From the NCBI GenBank assembly GCA_018712265.1, contig DVHF01000067.1, positions 1 through 32,221 on the forward strand: a stretch of DNA of 32,221 nt. The letters run 5' to 3'. The stretch is from Candidatus Gallacutalibacter pullicola (GTDB taxonomy: Bacteria > Bacillota > Clostridia > Oscillospirales > Acutalibacteraceae). Every line of letters starts with the position of its first letter. The first letter of the stretch is position 1. The translations under genes were made by a program, and so were the position numbers. A model generated the notes under the pieces. It saw only the letters and a program-made list of their open reading frames with translations. It had not been told where the DNA came from and made no database searches. Shown in pieces: positions 24,581-32,142 of the stretch.

Positions 24581-24634
24581 AGTATTACTATTATATAATA
24601 TGACGCAATTTTTGTCCAGAAAAATTATTTTCTG
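24581..24634 (-). promoter_or_regulatory. GntR gene promoter with two palindromes
   Basis: On the minus strand TGGACA (24618-24613) and TATAAT (24595-24590) are 17 nt apart. AGTATTACT (24581-24589) is a palindrome just past the -10, and CAGAAAA-ATTA-TTTTCTG (24617-24634) is a perfect inverted repeat overlapping the -35 edge. Both are placed as autoregulatory operators would be. The 24549-24819 gap otherwise holds the divergent feo promoter. Confidence 0.55.
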
Positions 24635-24716
24635 TCCGTTTACGGCAATGACTGGGAATTCCTGCAAGACTTTGATCCGCACTGCTGGAAAATCACAATC
24701 TATTCTGCCGTTACGC

Positions 24717-24770
24717 TTGACTAACCTTAGGCAACACCGCTACAATTTAGTTATGGCTAACGGAAGTTAG
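24717..24770 (+). promoter_or_regulatory. feo operon promoter with DtxR-like half-site cluster
   Basis: TTGACT (24717-24722) and TACAAT (24741-24746) are 18 nt apart. Three CTAA/TTAG inverted pairs overlap or follow: CTAACCTTAG (24721-24730), TTAG...CTAA (24747-24760) and CTAAC-GGAA-GTTAG (24757-24770). The stretch TTAGTTATGGCTAACGGAA matches about two thirds of the DtxR/IdeR consensus TTAGGTTAGCCTAACCTAA. This fits iron-dependent repression, inferred from sequence only. Confidence 0.6.
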
Positions 24771-24819
24771 ACACGGCTGACATATTGCATTTCATCACAC
24801 TTCTAAAGAGGGGTATGGC

Positions 24820-25050
24820 ATGACTTTAAATGAACTGGAAATTGGACAGAAAGGGAAAATTTTAGCGGTCAACGGCGAGGGCGCGCTCCGGCGGCGTCTG
24901 CTGGATATGGGCCTGACGCCGCGCACCGAGGTTATGATCCGGAAAATTGCCCCGATGGGCGATCCGATAGAGATCCATCTGCGCGGCTATGAATTGACGC
25001 TGCGCATCCACGACGCGAAAAAGATCGAAGTGGAGGTGCTGGACGCATGA
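24820..25050 (+). CDS. feoA: FeoA ferrous iron transport accessory protein
   Basis: A 76-residue SH3-like protein with the FeoA pattern: LNELEIGQKGKILAVNGEGALRRRLLDMGLTPRTEVMIRKIAPMGDPIEIHLRGYELTLR in shortened form, where GxxxRRRLLDMGLTPG-type and PIEIxLRGYELxLR segments are diagnostic. It works with FeoB at the cytoplasmic membrane face to support Fe(II) uptake. GAGGGGTATGGC precedes the ATG, and the TGA overlaps the feoB start as ATGA. Confidence 0.95.
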   Translation: MTLNELEIGQKGKILAVNGEGALRRRLLDMGLTPRTEVMIRKIAPMGDPIEIHLRGYELTLRIHDAKKIEVEVLDA

Positions 25051-27050
25051 TCTTCGCATTGGCGGGCAATCAGAACTGCGGCAAAACAACGCTGTTCAAC
25101 CAGCTTACCGGTTCCAACCAGCATGTGGGGAATTTTCCCGGCGTGACGGTGGAGCGCAAGGAGGGGGAAATCCGCGGCCACAGCGGCGCCACGGTGGTCG
25201 ATCTGCCGGGGATCTACTCGCTTTCCCCATATACCAACGAGGAAATTGTCACACGCGATTTCCTTCTGAACGGCCATCCGGACGGCATCATCAATATCGT
25301 GGACGCCACAAATATCGAGCGCAACCTTTATCTGAGCATCCAGCTGATCGGTCTGGATCTGCCGATGGTGCTTGCGCTCAATATGATGGACGAGGTGCGC
25401 GCCAACGGCAGCACCATCGACGTGAAGAAGCTTTCCGAGGAGCTTGGCCTCCCGGTAGTTCCCATTTCCGCGAGCAAAAACGAGGGCGTCGCGGAGCTGA
25501 TCGACACGGCGATCTCGACGGCGGAGAACAAGCAGCGTCCGCGCCGTCAGGATTTCTGCACGGGCGCGGTGCACCGCGCGATCCATTCCATCACCCACCT
25601 GATCGAGGATCACGCGGAGCGGATCCATGTGCCGCCGAAATTCGCGGCAATCAAGCTGGTGGAGGGCGATCCGCCGATGCTGGAGGCGTTGAAGCTCTCC
25701 GATAACGAAAAAGACATGATTGAGCACAGCGTCACGGAGATGGAGCGCGAGCTCGATACCGACCGCGAAGCCGCCCTGGCGGATATGCGCTACACGTTTA
25801 TCGAGCGCCTGTGCGCCGACGCGGTAGTCAAGCGCGGGGAATCAAAGGGGTATGTGCGCAGCGTCCGGATCGACAGCGTGCTGACGCATAAATATTTCGC
25901 CATCCCGATCTTCCTCGGCATCATGATGCTTGTGTTCTGGCTCACCTTTGGGGTGATCGGCAGCGCGCTGAGCGATCTGCTGTCGCTTGGGATCGACTGG
26001 CTCACCGGGGTCGTGGACAATGCGCTGGCGGTGTACGGCCTCAATCCGGTTGTCCATTCGCTGGTGATTGACGGCGTTTTTGCCGGCGTGGGGAGCGTGC
26101 TGTCGTTCCTGCCGACGATTGTGGTGCTGTTCTTCTTCCTCTCCATCCTGGAGGACAGCGGGTACATGGCGCGCGTGGCGTTTGTCATGGACAAGCTGCT
26201 GCGCAAAATCGGCCTGTCCGGGCGGAGCTTCGTCCCGATGCTGATAGGGTTCGGATGTTCCGTGCCGGCGATCATGGCGACCCGGACGCTTTCCAGTGAG
26301 CGCGACCGCAAAATGACAATCCTGCTGACGCCGTTCATGAGCTGCAGCGCCAAGCTGCCGATTTACGGCGTGTTTTCGATGGCGTTTTTCCCGGAGAACA
26401 GCGCCCTGGTGATGATTGTGCTGTACATATTGGGGATCGTTGTGGGGATCCTGACAGGGCTTGTGCTCAAAAGCACAGCATTCCGCGGGAATCCGGTGCC
26501 GTTCGTGATGGAGCTGCCGAACTACCGGCTGCCGAGCGCGCAGAGCGTTGTCCTGCTGATGTGGGATAAGGCAAAGGATTTCCTCACGCGCGCGTTTACG
26601 ATTATTTTCGTCGCGACGATCATTATCTGGTTCCTGCAAAGCTTTGATTTCCGGCTGAATGTTGTGGAGGACAGCTCCGCCAGTATGCTCGCCGGGATTG
26701 GAAGATTTATCGCGCCTATTTTCGCGCCGCTCGGCTTTTCTGACTGGCGCACTTCCACGGCCCTGATCACAGGCTTCACGGCGAAGGAAGCGGTCGTCAG
26801 TACGCTGGCGGTTCTTGCGGGTACTTCGACAGCGGGACTTGCGCTCGCACTGAACTCGCTCTTTACCCCGCTGACGGCCTGTTCGTTTCTGACGTTTACG
26901 CTGCTGTACACGCCGTGCGTGGCGGCGATTTCCGCAGTGCGCCGCGAAATGGGGAGCGGGCGGAGCGCCGTGGGCGTTGCGCTGATGCAGACCTCGATCG
27001 CGTGGGTGGCGGCGTTCCTTGTGTACCATATTGGGCTTTTGTTTGTGTGA
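25047..27050 (+). CDS. feoB: FeoB ferrous iron transporter
   Basis: Membrane Fe(II) transporter of 667 residues with an N-terminal G domain: G1 GNQNCGKTT at 7-15, switch I GVTVERKEG, G3 DLPGIYSLSPYT near 50-61, G4 NMMD and G5 ISAS. A helical spacer follows, then about eight membrane helices with two Gate motifs, including GCSVPAIMATRTLSSERDRKMTILLTPFMSCSAKLPIY and a C-terminal FTLLYTPCVAAISAVRREMG, each with the conserved Cys. Slightly short but complete. Coupled to feoA by a 4-nt overlap. Confidence 0.97.
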   Translation: MIFALAGNQNCGKTTLFNQLTGSNQHVGNFPGVTVERKEGEIRGHSGATVVDLPGIYSLSPYTNEEIVTRDFLLNGHPDGIINIVDATNIERNLYLSIQLIGLDLPMVLALNMMDEVRANGSTIDVKKLSEELGLPVVPISASKNEGVAELIDTAISTAENKQRPRRQDFCTGAVHRAIHSITHLIEDHAERIHVPPKFAAIKLVEGDPPMLEALKLSDNEKDMIEHSVTEMERELDTDREAALADMRYTFIERLCADAVVKRGESKGYVRSVRIDSVLTHKYFAIPIFLGIMMLVFWLTFGVIGSALSDLLSLGIDWLTGVVDNALAVYGLNPVVHSLVIDGVFAGVGSVLSFLPTIVVLFFFLSILEDSGYMARVAFVMDKLLRKIGLSGRSFVPMLIGFGCSVPAIMATRTLSSERDRKMTILLTPFMSCSAKLPIYGVFSMAFFPENSALVMIVLYILGIVVGILTGLVLKSTAFRGNPVPFVMELPNYRLPSAQSVVLLMWDKAKDFLTRAFTIIFVATIIIWFLQSFDFRLNVVEDSSASMLAGIGRFIAPIFAPLGFSDWRTSTALITGFTAKEAVVSTLAVLAGTSTAGLALALNSLFTPLTACSFLTFTLLYTPCVAAISAVRREMGSGRSAVGVALMQTSIAWVAAFLVYHIGLLFV

Positions 27051-27058
27051 GGGAGAAT

Positions 27059-27217
27059 ATGGGAATTTTAGACTGGGCTGTCCTCGCGGCGATAGCTGTG
27101 CTGGCGGTATTGGCGATAAGGAGTATCCGGCGGCACAAGGGTGGGTGCGCCAGGTGTTCGGGGGAGTGTCAAGACTGCCAAGGGTGCGATCGGAGCGGCG
27201 GGTCAGTAAAAAGATAA
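27059..27217 (+). CDS. FeoB-associated Cys-rich membrane protein
   Basis: A 52-residue protein starting 8 bp after feoB with GGGAGAAT as its ribosome binding site. One N-terminal membrane helix (WAVLAAIAVLAVLAIRSI) is followed by RRHKGGCARCSGECQDCQGC, five Cys in a short cytoplasmic tail. This is the layout of the FeoB-associated Cys-rich family, which sits after feoB in many Firmicutes and is thought to assist Fe(II) handling, perhaps in place of FeoC. The function is inferred from position and pattern. Confidence 0.85.
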   Translation: MGILDWAVLAAIAVLAVLAIRSIRRHKGGCARCSGECQDCQGCDRSGGSVKR

Positions 27218-27424
27218 AGTTTTCGCCAGCCTTTTTCAAAAGGGCAGGCTAAGCCTGCACGTAAAACGCGTCGCGCGTCGTACCTCCGCGGAAACGCTAA
27301 TAGGAGCGTGCACTCTGTCGCGATGGGAAGCAAAAGGTAAAGTTTTCGTCCACCTTTTACAAAAGGTGGTAGGGGGTGCAGGGGGGCAACGCCACCCTGC
27401 GGTGAAAGGAACGCGAAGCGTTCC
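27218..27424. repeat. Hairpin-rich intergenic repeats
   Basis: Two copies of the AAGTTTTCG-plus-CCTTTT/AAAAGG family lie here: one starting at about 27217, and CCACCTTTT-AC-AAAAGGTGG at 27350-27369. Between and after them are GCAGGCT/AAGCCTGC (27244-27258), GCGTCGTACCTCCGC (27275-27289, the 15-mer of the large repeat family) and GGAACGC/GCGTTCC (27408-27424). No gene is apparent. The 27218-27746 stretch is entirely such repeats and terminators. Confidence 0.75.
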
Positions 27425-27448
27425 CCCAGAGAGGTGAGCAAACAGAGA

Positions 27449-27477
27449 AGTCGTTCCATCCAGTGGATGAAACGACT
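27449..27477. repeat. Long near-perfect inverted repeat
   Basis: AGTCGTTCCATCCA (27449-27462) and TGGATGAAACGACT (27464-27477) pair with one mismatch around a single base. It sits in a 62-codon open frame (27406-27594) whose residues around EDYEVWWTLPIEKEYVKG look protein-like, but there is no start site and I do not recognise it. Confidence 0.5.
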
Positions 27478-27554
27478 GAACGTCTTTGCGATCCCCTGTC
27501 GGAGGACTATGAAGTCTGGTGGACTTTGCCAATTGAAAAAGAATATGTAAAGGG

Positions 27555-27592
27555 AAACCGCTGTTCAGGCTTACGCATGGACAGCGGTTTTT
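27555..27592 (+). terminator. Terminator downstream of the feo operon
   Basis: AAACCGCTGT (27555-27564) and ACAGCGGTTT (27581-27590) form a 10-bp stem followed by TT, for a run of five T. It is the first clear plus-strand terminator after feoB, about 340 bp beyond the Cys-rich gene. Confidence 0.7.
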
Positions 27593-27688
27593 GATACAGA
27601 AAGAAAAACCGGATCGCTCTCCTTATATCGTACAGGACGGCCCTCCTCCACATCCGGAACCGCACCGCCCGAGTGATCGCAGAAGCAG

Positions 27689-27718
27689 AAAAAAAGGAAC
27701 TCCATCCGCCGGATGGAG
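27689..27718 (-). terminator. uxuA terminator
   Basis: CTCCATCC (27700-27707) and GGATGGAG (27711-27718) form a stem; on the minus strand it is followed by a few bases and a run of seven T (27695-27689). It lies 30 bp past the uxuA stop. Confidence 0.8.
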
Positions 27719-27746
27719 CTCCCTTCCTGTTTGCTTACTGTGGTGT

Positions 27747-28793
27747 TTATTTATCGAGCTTGCACAGGGTTTCCCAGATGCCGTTGATATACGACGCACC
27801 CAGTGCACGGTCATACAGGCCGTAGCCCGGACGACCTGTCTCGCCCCAGATCATTCTGCCGTGATCCGGGCGGAGATACCCGTCGAAGCCGTTCTTATGC
27901 AGGACGCGCAGGATCTCGACCATATCAAGCGAACCGCAGGCCGAGAAATGAGCCGCTTCCTCAAAGCTGCCATCGTCCAGGATCTTGACGTTGCGCAGGT
28001 GCATGAAATGGATTCTGCCCATCGCGGAATACTTGTCAACGATATGGACCATATCATTGAGCTTGCTGCATCCCAGCGAACCGGTGCACAGCGTCAGGCC
28101 GTTGTACGGGCTGTCCACAAGCTTGAGGAAACGATCGAGGTTTTCCTCGCATGTAATGACACGCGGCAGACCAAAGATGTTCCATGGCGGATCGTCCGGA
28201 TGGATCGCCATTTTGACGTCGCACTGCTCGGCAACCGGAATGATGTTCTCCAGGAAATACTTCATATTTGCCCAGAGATCTTCCTCTGTCAGCTTGCCGT
28301 ATGCGTCGAACAGATCGCGGAGATCCTCCTTTTTGTAGCTGGCATCCCAGCCCGGGAGAGAGAGCTCGCCCGTGAGAGGATCCATCTTCTCCACCTGATC
28401 CTTGTAGTAAACGAGGGCAGTGGAGCCGTCCGGAAGAACGTGATCCAGCTGGGTGCGGGTCCAGTCGAACACCGGCATGAAGTTGTAGCAGATGCACTTG
28501 ATCCCGGCCTCAGCCAGACGGCGGATATTCTCCTTGTAGCTTTCAATATACTTGTCGCGGGTGGGGCGGCCGAGCTTGATGTCCTCGTGTACCGGGACAC
28601 TCTCGATTACGTCAAATACAAGGCCCTTGTCCTCCACCATTTTCTTCAGTTCAGCGATGCTCTCGCGGGACCATACCTCGCCCACCGGGACATCGTAAAC
28701 CGCGGTGACAATGCTGCGCATATTCGGAATCTGGCGGATATAATCCAGTGTTACCGGATCGTCCTTGCCATACCAGCGAAAGGATAATTTCAT
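27747..28793 (-). CDS. uxuA: Mannonate dehydratase UxuA
   Basis: Converts D-mannonate to 2-keto-3-deoxygluconate in hexuronate breakdown, cytoplasmic. At 348 residues it has the usual Firmicutes length. Family segments are visible throughout: MKLSFRWYG at the start, VFDVIESVPVHEDIKLG near 59-75, YNFMPVFDWTRTQLD, KMAIHPDDPPWNIFGLPR, NGLTLCTGSLG, HFMHLRNVK and YLRPDHGRMIWGE, which supply the His, Cys and Asp metal ligands. GGAGGAATGTAA precedes ATG 28793. It is divergent from an AraC regulator and could process glucuronate released from glucuronoxylan, matching the GH120 xylosidase. Confidence 0.96.
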   Translation of the reverse strand: MKLSFRWYGKDDPVTLDYIRQIPNMRSIVTAVYDVPVGEVWSRESIAELKKMVEDKGLVFDVIESVPVHEDIKLGRPTRDKYIESYKENIRRLAEAGIKCICYNFMPVFDWTRTQLDHVLPDGSTALVYYKDQVEKMDPLTGELSLPGWDASYKKEDLRDLFDAYGKLTEEDLWANMKYFLENIIPVAEQCDVKMAIHPDDPPWNIFGLPRVITCEENLDRFLKLVDSPYNGLTLCTGSLGCSKLNDMVHIVDKYSAMGRIHFMHLRNVKILDDGSFEEAAHFSACGSLDMVEILRVLHKNGFDGYLRPDHGRMIWGETGRPGYGLYDRALGASYINGIWETLCKLDK

Positions 28794-28857
28794 TTACATT
28801 CCTCCAATTCTAACAGCCTTCAGGCGCAGCCGCAAAACAGGGCGCACCTTTTTATTC

Positions 28858-28863
28858 AGTATA
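28858..28863 (-). promoter_or_regulatory. Probable uxuA -10 element
   Basis: TATACT on the minus strand lies about 65 nt before uxuA. No recognisable -35 is found 16-18 nt upstream (CGGC-rich sequence instead), which fits activation by the divergent AraC protein. Weak on its own. Confidence 0.35.
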
Positions 28864-28972
28864 CAACTTTTCCCAAAACAGCCGCTTGTTATTCTTGCTG
28901 AAATTATGGCAAAAATTGCTTTCTTTTTTCGGGTGCGTTTCAAAAAGTAGATAGTATTTGCAGGATCCTGCC

Positions 28973-29001
28973 TTGAATTTTCCAGAGAAATGCTATATTA
29001 T
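28973..29001 (+). promoter_or_regulatory. Promoter of the AraC regulator gene
   Basis: TTGAAT (28973-28978) and TATTAT (28996-29001) are 17 nt apart. The start would fall near 29008, which rules out the upstream TTG at 28958 and supports translation from ATG 29039. Confidence 0.55.
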
Positions 29002-29038
29002 GAAAGAAAAAATTCGCTTTGCCGGAGGAAAAGAAAAA

Positions 29039-29911
29039 ATGCCGCCGAAAAAACAGAAGCAATTTTCGACAAGACAGCTGATGGACGCCCCTGATTTTGA
29101 GGTTTTCCATTATATGGATGCGCATCCGGTGGACGTCGACTACCACAGCCATGATTTTTATGAGATTTATTTTTTTCTTTCCGGGCGCGTTTCCTATGTG
29201 ATCGAGGGAAAGACGTACCATCTGCGGCCGGGGGATATGCTCCTGACGAATAACCGCGAGCTGCACAAGCCCCTGATCGCGGACGGCAGGATCTACGAAA
29301 GATTTGTGGTGTGGATCAGCCCGTCGTTTTTGCACAGTCTCGGCGACGAGACGACCGATCTGTCGCGCTGCTTCGATGCTTCCTCCCGCCGCCACTATAA
29401 CCTGCTCCGCCTGACGGGGGAGTCGCTCCAGACGATCCGCAAGCTGCTCGACCGTTTGGAGGCTGCCGCCGAGCGCGGCGGTTTTGGAAGCGGGGTACTG
29501 CGCCGCGCGTATCTGATGGAGCTTCTGGTGGCGGTCAATCTGGCCTATTTTGGCTCTGTCAGCTCGGAGGAGACGGACATCGTTTACAATCCCAAGGTGA
29601 GTGAAATTCTGCGGTACATCAACAACAATCTGTGCGGGGACCTCTCTCTTGATGCGCTCTCTCAAAGATTTTATGTCAGCAAATACCATTTGAGCCGACA
29701 GTTCAAGCAGTATGTGGGATTGACGATCCATCAGTATATTATGAAAAAACGGTTGATTGCCGCCAAGCTCCTGCTGCTCGAGGGGGCCACCATCAGCGAA
29801 GCGTATATTGGAAGCGGCTTCGGCGATTACTCGAATTTCCTGAAAGGATTCAAGCAGGAATTCGGCCTTTCGCCGCGGAAATTTTTGGAGCTGGAACGGG
29901 ACGATCTATAA
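29039..29911 (+). CDS. AraC family transcriptional regulator
   Basis: A 290-residue regulator. The N-terminal cupin sensor carries VDYHSHDFYEIYFFLSGRVSYVIEGKTYHLRPGDMLL (about 26-62), and the C-terminal pair of helix-turn-helix motifs covers the last 100 residues: LSLDALSQRFYVSKYHLSRQFKQYVG and ISEAYIGSGFGDYSNFLKGFKQEFGLSPRKF. GGAGGAAAAGAAAAA precedes ATG 29039. It faces uxuA across 245 bp, so control of uronate use is the natural guess; the effector is unknown. It converges with the DUF4130 gene, 9 bp apart. Confidence 0.9.
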   Translation: MPPKKQKQFSTRQLMDAPDFEVFHYMDAHPVDVDYHSHDFYEIYFFLSGRVSYVIEGKTYHLRPGDMLLTNNRELHKPLIADGRIYERFVVWISPSFLHSLGDETTDLSRCFDASSRRHYNLLRLTGESLQTIRKLLDRLEAAAERGGFGSGVLRRAYLMELLVAVNLAYFGSVSSEETDIVYNPKVSEILRYINNNLCGDLSLDALSQRFYVSKYHLSRQFKQYVGLTIHQYIMKKRLIAAKLLLLEGATISEAYIGSGFGDYSNFLKGFKQEFGLSPRKFLELERDDL

Positions 29912-29920
29912 GAAACTCCA

Positions 29921-30733
29921 TTACACACGCTTCGCCAAAGCGGACGTTTTTTCCGCGGGGAGGGAGCGCGCGGGGGCGTCTGTATCCCGCTGGAATTCCG
30001 TCATATTGCCCCAGTACCGCTTGGGCATATGCGTCATGCGGCATTTGGGGTTGTACCGCCCCTCAATGGAGACGGTATCGTAAAACAGCCGCCACAGATC
30101 GCGATACTTCCGCTCCTCGCCGTCCGGCTCCGGCAGGCTGAGCGATTCCAGCGGCAGGATGGCGCACTCCGGCGGACAGTGTACCAGCGCCATTTTATGT
30201 GTCTTGTCGTAAATCAGGAAAGCCTCCCCGGGAAAGCGGTCGGAAAAATGGCGTGTCAGCAGCGGCAGCACATAATTTTTCGGTTCGATCACAGCGGTGA
30301 GCGCCTGCCCGGTGTCGGTGAACCGCAGGAATCCGCACAGCAGATGCGCCTCCCCGGTCAGGCTTTTGACGGCCTTTTGCAGCGTGTGGAGAGAATCGAG
30401 CGCCAGCATTTCCATCACGCTCCGTCCGTACGCAAAGCCGTCCTCCAAAAAGCGGAGGATGTGCAGCTCGCGTTCCGGGAGGCAGGTCAGGAAAGAGAGG
30501 CGAACCAGCTCGGCAGCTTCTCTGGAGATGCGTTCGGGGATCGATTTTTTGACGCGGGCGGCGCGTTTTGGATCCGTTTCTACCGCGCGGACGGGAAACA
30601 GCGTCTCCTGCGCGCGTTCCCACGGATCGATTGCGGCTGGGAATTCTTTGTGCCGGAAACATTCATAGACGCAGCACAAAAAGCCGTGAAAGCTGCCATC
30701 ATAGCGGTAGGCTACATTTGCCCTGTTAAGCAT
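29921..30733 (-). CDS. DUF4130 / TIGR03915-type putative DNA-repair protein
   Basis: A 270-residue protein of the DUF4130 family, always seen as partner of a radical SAM protein in Firmicutes and some other bacteria and suspected to act in DNA repair or modification. Diagnostic start: YRYDGSFHGFLCCVYECFRHKEFP; later FLEDGFAYGRSVMEMLALDSLHTLQKAVKSLTGEAHLLCGFLRF and the C-terminal WRLFYDTVSIEGRYNPKCRMTHMPKRYW. It resembles the uracil-DNA glycosylase-like group in being linked to base chemistry, but no catalytic residues are established. Start 30733 follows GGAGGATGTTCTGTC and overlaps the radical SAM gene by 22 nt, showing tight coupling. Confidence 0.88.
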   Translation of the reverse strand: MLNRANVAYRYDGSFHGFLCCVYECFRHKEFPAAIDPWERAQETLFPVRAVETDPKRAARVKKSIPERISREAAELVRLSFLTCLPERELHILRFLEDGFAYGRSVMEMLALDSLHTLQKAVKSLTGEAHLLCGFLRFTDTGQALTAVIEPKNYVLPLLTRHFSDRFPGEAFLIYDKTHKMALVHCPPECAILPLESLSLPEPDGEERKYRDLWRLFYDTVSIEGRYNPKCRMTHMPKRYWGNMTEFQRDTDAPARSLPAEKTSALAKRV

Positions 30734-32037
30734 GACAGAACATCCTCCTTCCCTGGAGCGGTGTATTTGATATGTTTCGGAGCCGCAGGGGAGAACAGCG
30801 AAAGCTGCTCCGGCTGCGGCAGTTCTTTCTGCATGGTATCGGAGACGAGCGCGCGCAGTGCGGAATCCGGCGTAATGCGCAGCCCGTCCGCGAGCTTCCC
30901 GGAGCAGGTGATAAAGTACTGCGCCCGCTTGAGCACGACGCCGAGCTTTTTCAGCGCGCCGTAATCCAGACGGCCCTGACGCCGCGCCGTGACAATCCGA
31001 CGCGCGCTCTTGACCCCAATCCCCGGCACGCGCAGCAGCGTTTCGTAGGGCGCGCGGTTGACCTCCACGGGGAACAGTTCCGGATGGCTGAGCGCCCAGC
31101 CGCATTTGGGATCCACCAGCGGGTGGAAGCTGGGATGTTTTTCGTCGAGAAGCTCGTCGGAGGTGAAGCCGTAGTACCGCAGGAGCCAGTCCGCCTGATA
31201 GAGCCTGTGCTCGCGCAGCAGGGGCGGCTTCGTGGTGAGAGCCGGAAGCAGAGGACTTTCCGCGACCGGCAGATAGGCCGAATAAAAGACGCGCTTGAGC
31301 CGGTACTTTTGATAGAGACGCTCGGAGAGGCGCAGGATCTGCAAATCTGTTTCCGGGGTAGCGCCGATAATCATTTGGGTGCTCTGTCCGGCGGGCGCAA
31401 ATTTTGGAGCGTGGCGGTATTTCACAAGCTCGGTGCTGTTTTCCTCAATCCGCCCGCTGATCAGCTGCATCGGCCGAAGGATGGATTCCTTCTTTTTGTC
31501 CGGCGCGAGCAGGGAAAGGCTCTGCTGGGACGGCAGCTCGATATTGACGCTCAGCCGGTCCGCGAGCGATCCGATCCGGGAGATCAGCAGGCTGTCCGCC
31601 CCGGGGATCGCTTTGGCGTGGATGTATCCGTGAAAGCGGTATTCCTCCCGCAGGATCCGGAGCGTCTCGATCATGCGCTCGCAGGTATAGTCGGGGCTTT
31701 GGATGACACCGGAGCTGAGAAACAGCCCCTCGATGTAATTGCGCCGGTAAAACTGGATCGTGAGATCGGCCAGTTCGCGCGGGGAAAACGTCGCGCGGGG
31801 CGTGTCGTTGGAGCGGCGGTTCACGCAGTATTTGCAGTCATATACGCACGCATTTGACATCAGCACCTTCAGCAGGGAAATACATCTCCCATCCGCGGAA
31901 AAGCTGTGGCAGATCCCGCAGGCGGCGGCGCTGCCCATGCCGTCCTGTGATTTTCCCCTGTCCACGCCGCTCGATGTGCAGGCGGCATCGTACTTGGCTG
32001 CGTCTGTCAGAATGCGGAGTTTTTCAAAAGCATCCAT
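30712..32037 (-). CDS. Radical SAM putative DNA modification/repair protein (TIGR03916 type)
   Basis: A 441-residue radical SAM enzyme. The cluster-binding CxxxCxxC is CVYDCKYC (Cys64, Cys68, Cys71), with extra Cys in AACGICHSF and a Cys52 upstream. After the SAM barrel comes a helix-hairpin-helix DNA-binding motif, LLRVPGIGVKSARRIVTARRQG near residues 345-366, and a C-terminal tail with QLSLFSPAAPK. The pairing with the DUF4130 gene is conserved in many genomes. Expected to do radical chemistry on DNA or a nucleotide, inferred. AAGGAGCGGATC precedes ATG 32037. It is driven by a consensus promoter covered with LexA-like boxes. Confidence 0.9.
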   Translation of the reverse strand: MDAFEKLRILTDAAKYDAACTSSGVDRGKSQDGMGSAAACGICHSFSADGRCISLLKVLMSNACVYDCKYCVNRRSNDTPRATFSPRELADLTIQFYRRNYIEGLFLSSGVIQSPDYTCERMIETLRILREEYRFHGYIHAKAIPGADSLLISRIGSLADRLSVNIELPSQQSLSLLAPDKKKESILRPMQLISGRIEENSTELVKYRHAPKFAPAGQSTQMIIGATPETDLQILRLSERLYQKYRLKRVFYSAYLPVAESPLLPALTTKPPLLREHRLYQADWLLRYYGFTSDELLDEKHPSFHPLVDPKCGWALSHPELFPVEVNRAPYETLLRVPGIGVKSARRIVTARRQGRLDYGALKKLGVVLKRAQYFITCSGKLADGLRITPDSALRALVSDTMQKELPQPEQLSLFSPAAPKHIKYTAPGKEDVLSCLTGQM

Positions 32038-32059
32038 AGTAAGATCCGCTCCTTATTTC

Positions 32060-32142
32060 CGAACGTTTATTCAGATCGTTTGTTCGCATAAATTATAAAA
32101 CAGAACATGCGTTTTGTCAAGAAACTTTCGAAAATTTGTTCT
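32060..32142 (-). promoter_or_regulatory. Consensus promoter overlapped by four LexA-like boxes
   Basis: On the minus strand TTGACA (32120-32115) and TATAAT (32097-32092) are exactly 17 nt apart. Four sites resemble the Gram-positive SOS box CGAACATATGTTCG: CGAACGTTTATTCA (32060-32073), AGATCGTTTGTTCG (32073-32086), AGAACATGCGTTTT (32102-32115, in the spacer) and CGAAAATTTGTTCT (32129-32142). By eye they match 10, 10, 9 and 11 of 14 positions. The rest of the window to 32221 shows nothing more. Confidence 0.7.

Noticed and set aside
27406-27594. 62-codon open frame with a protein-like middle
   Set aside because: It lacks a start site and overlaps an inverted repeat and a terminator; I could not link it to a family.
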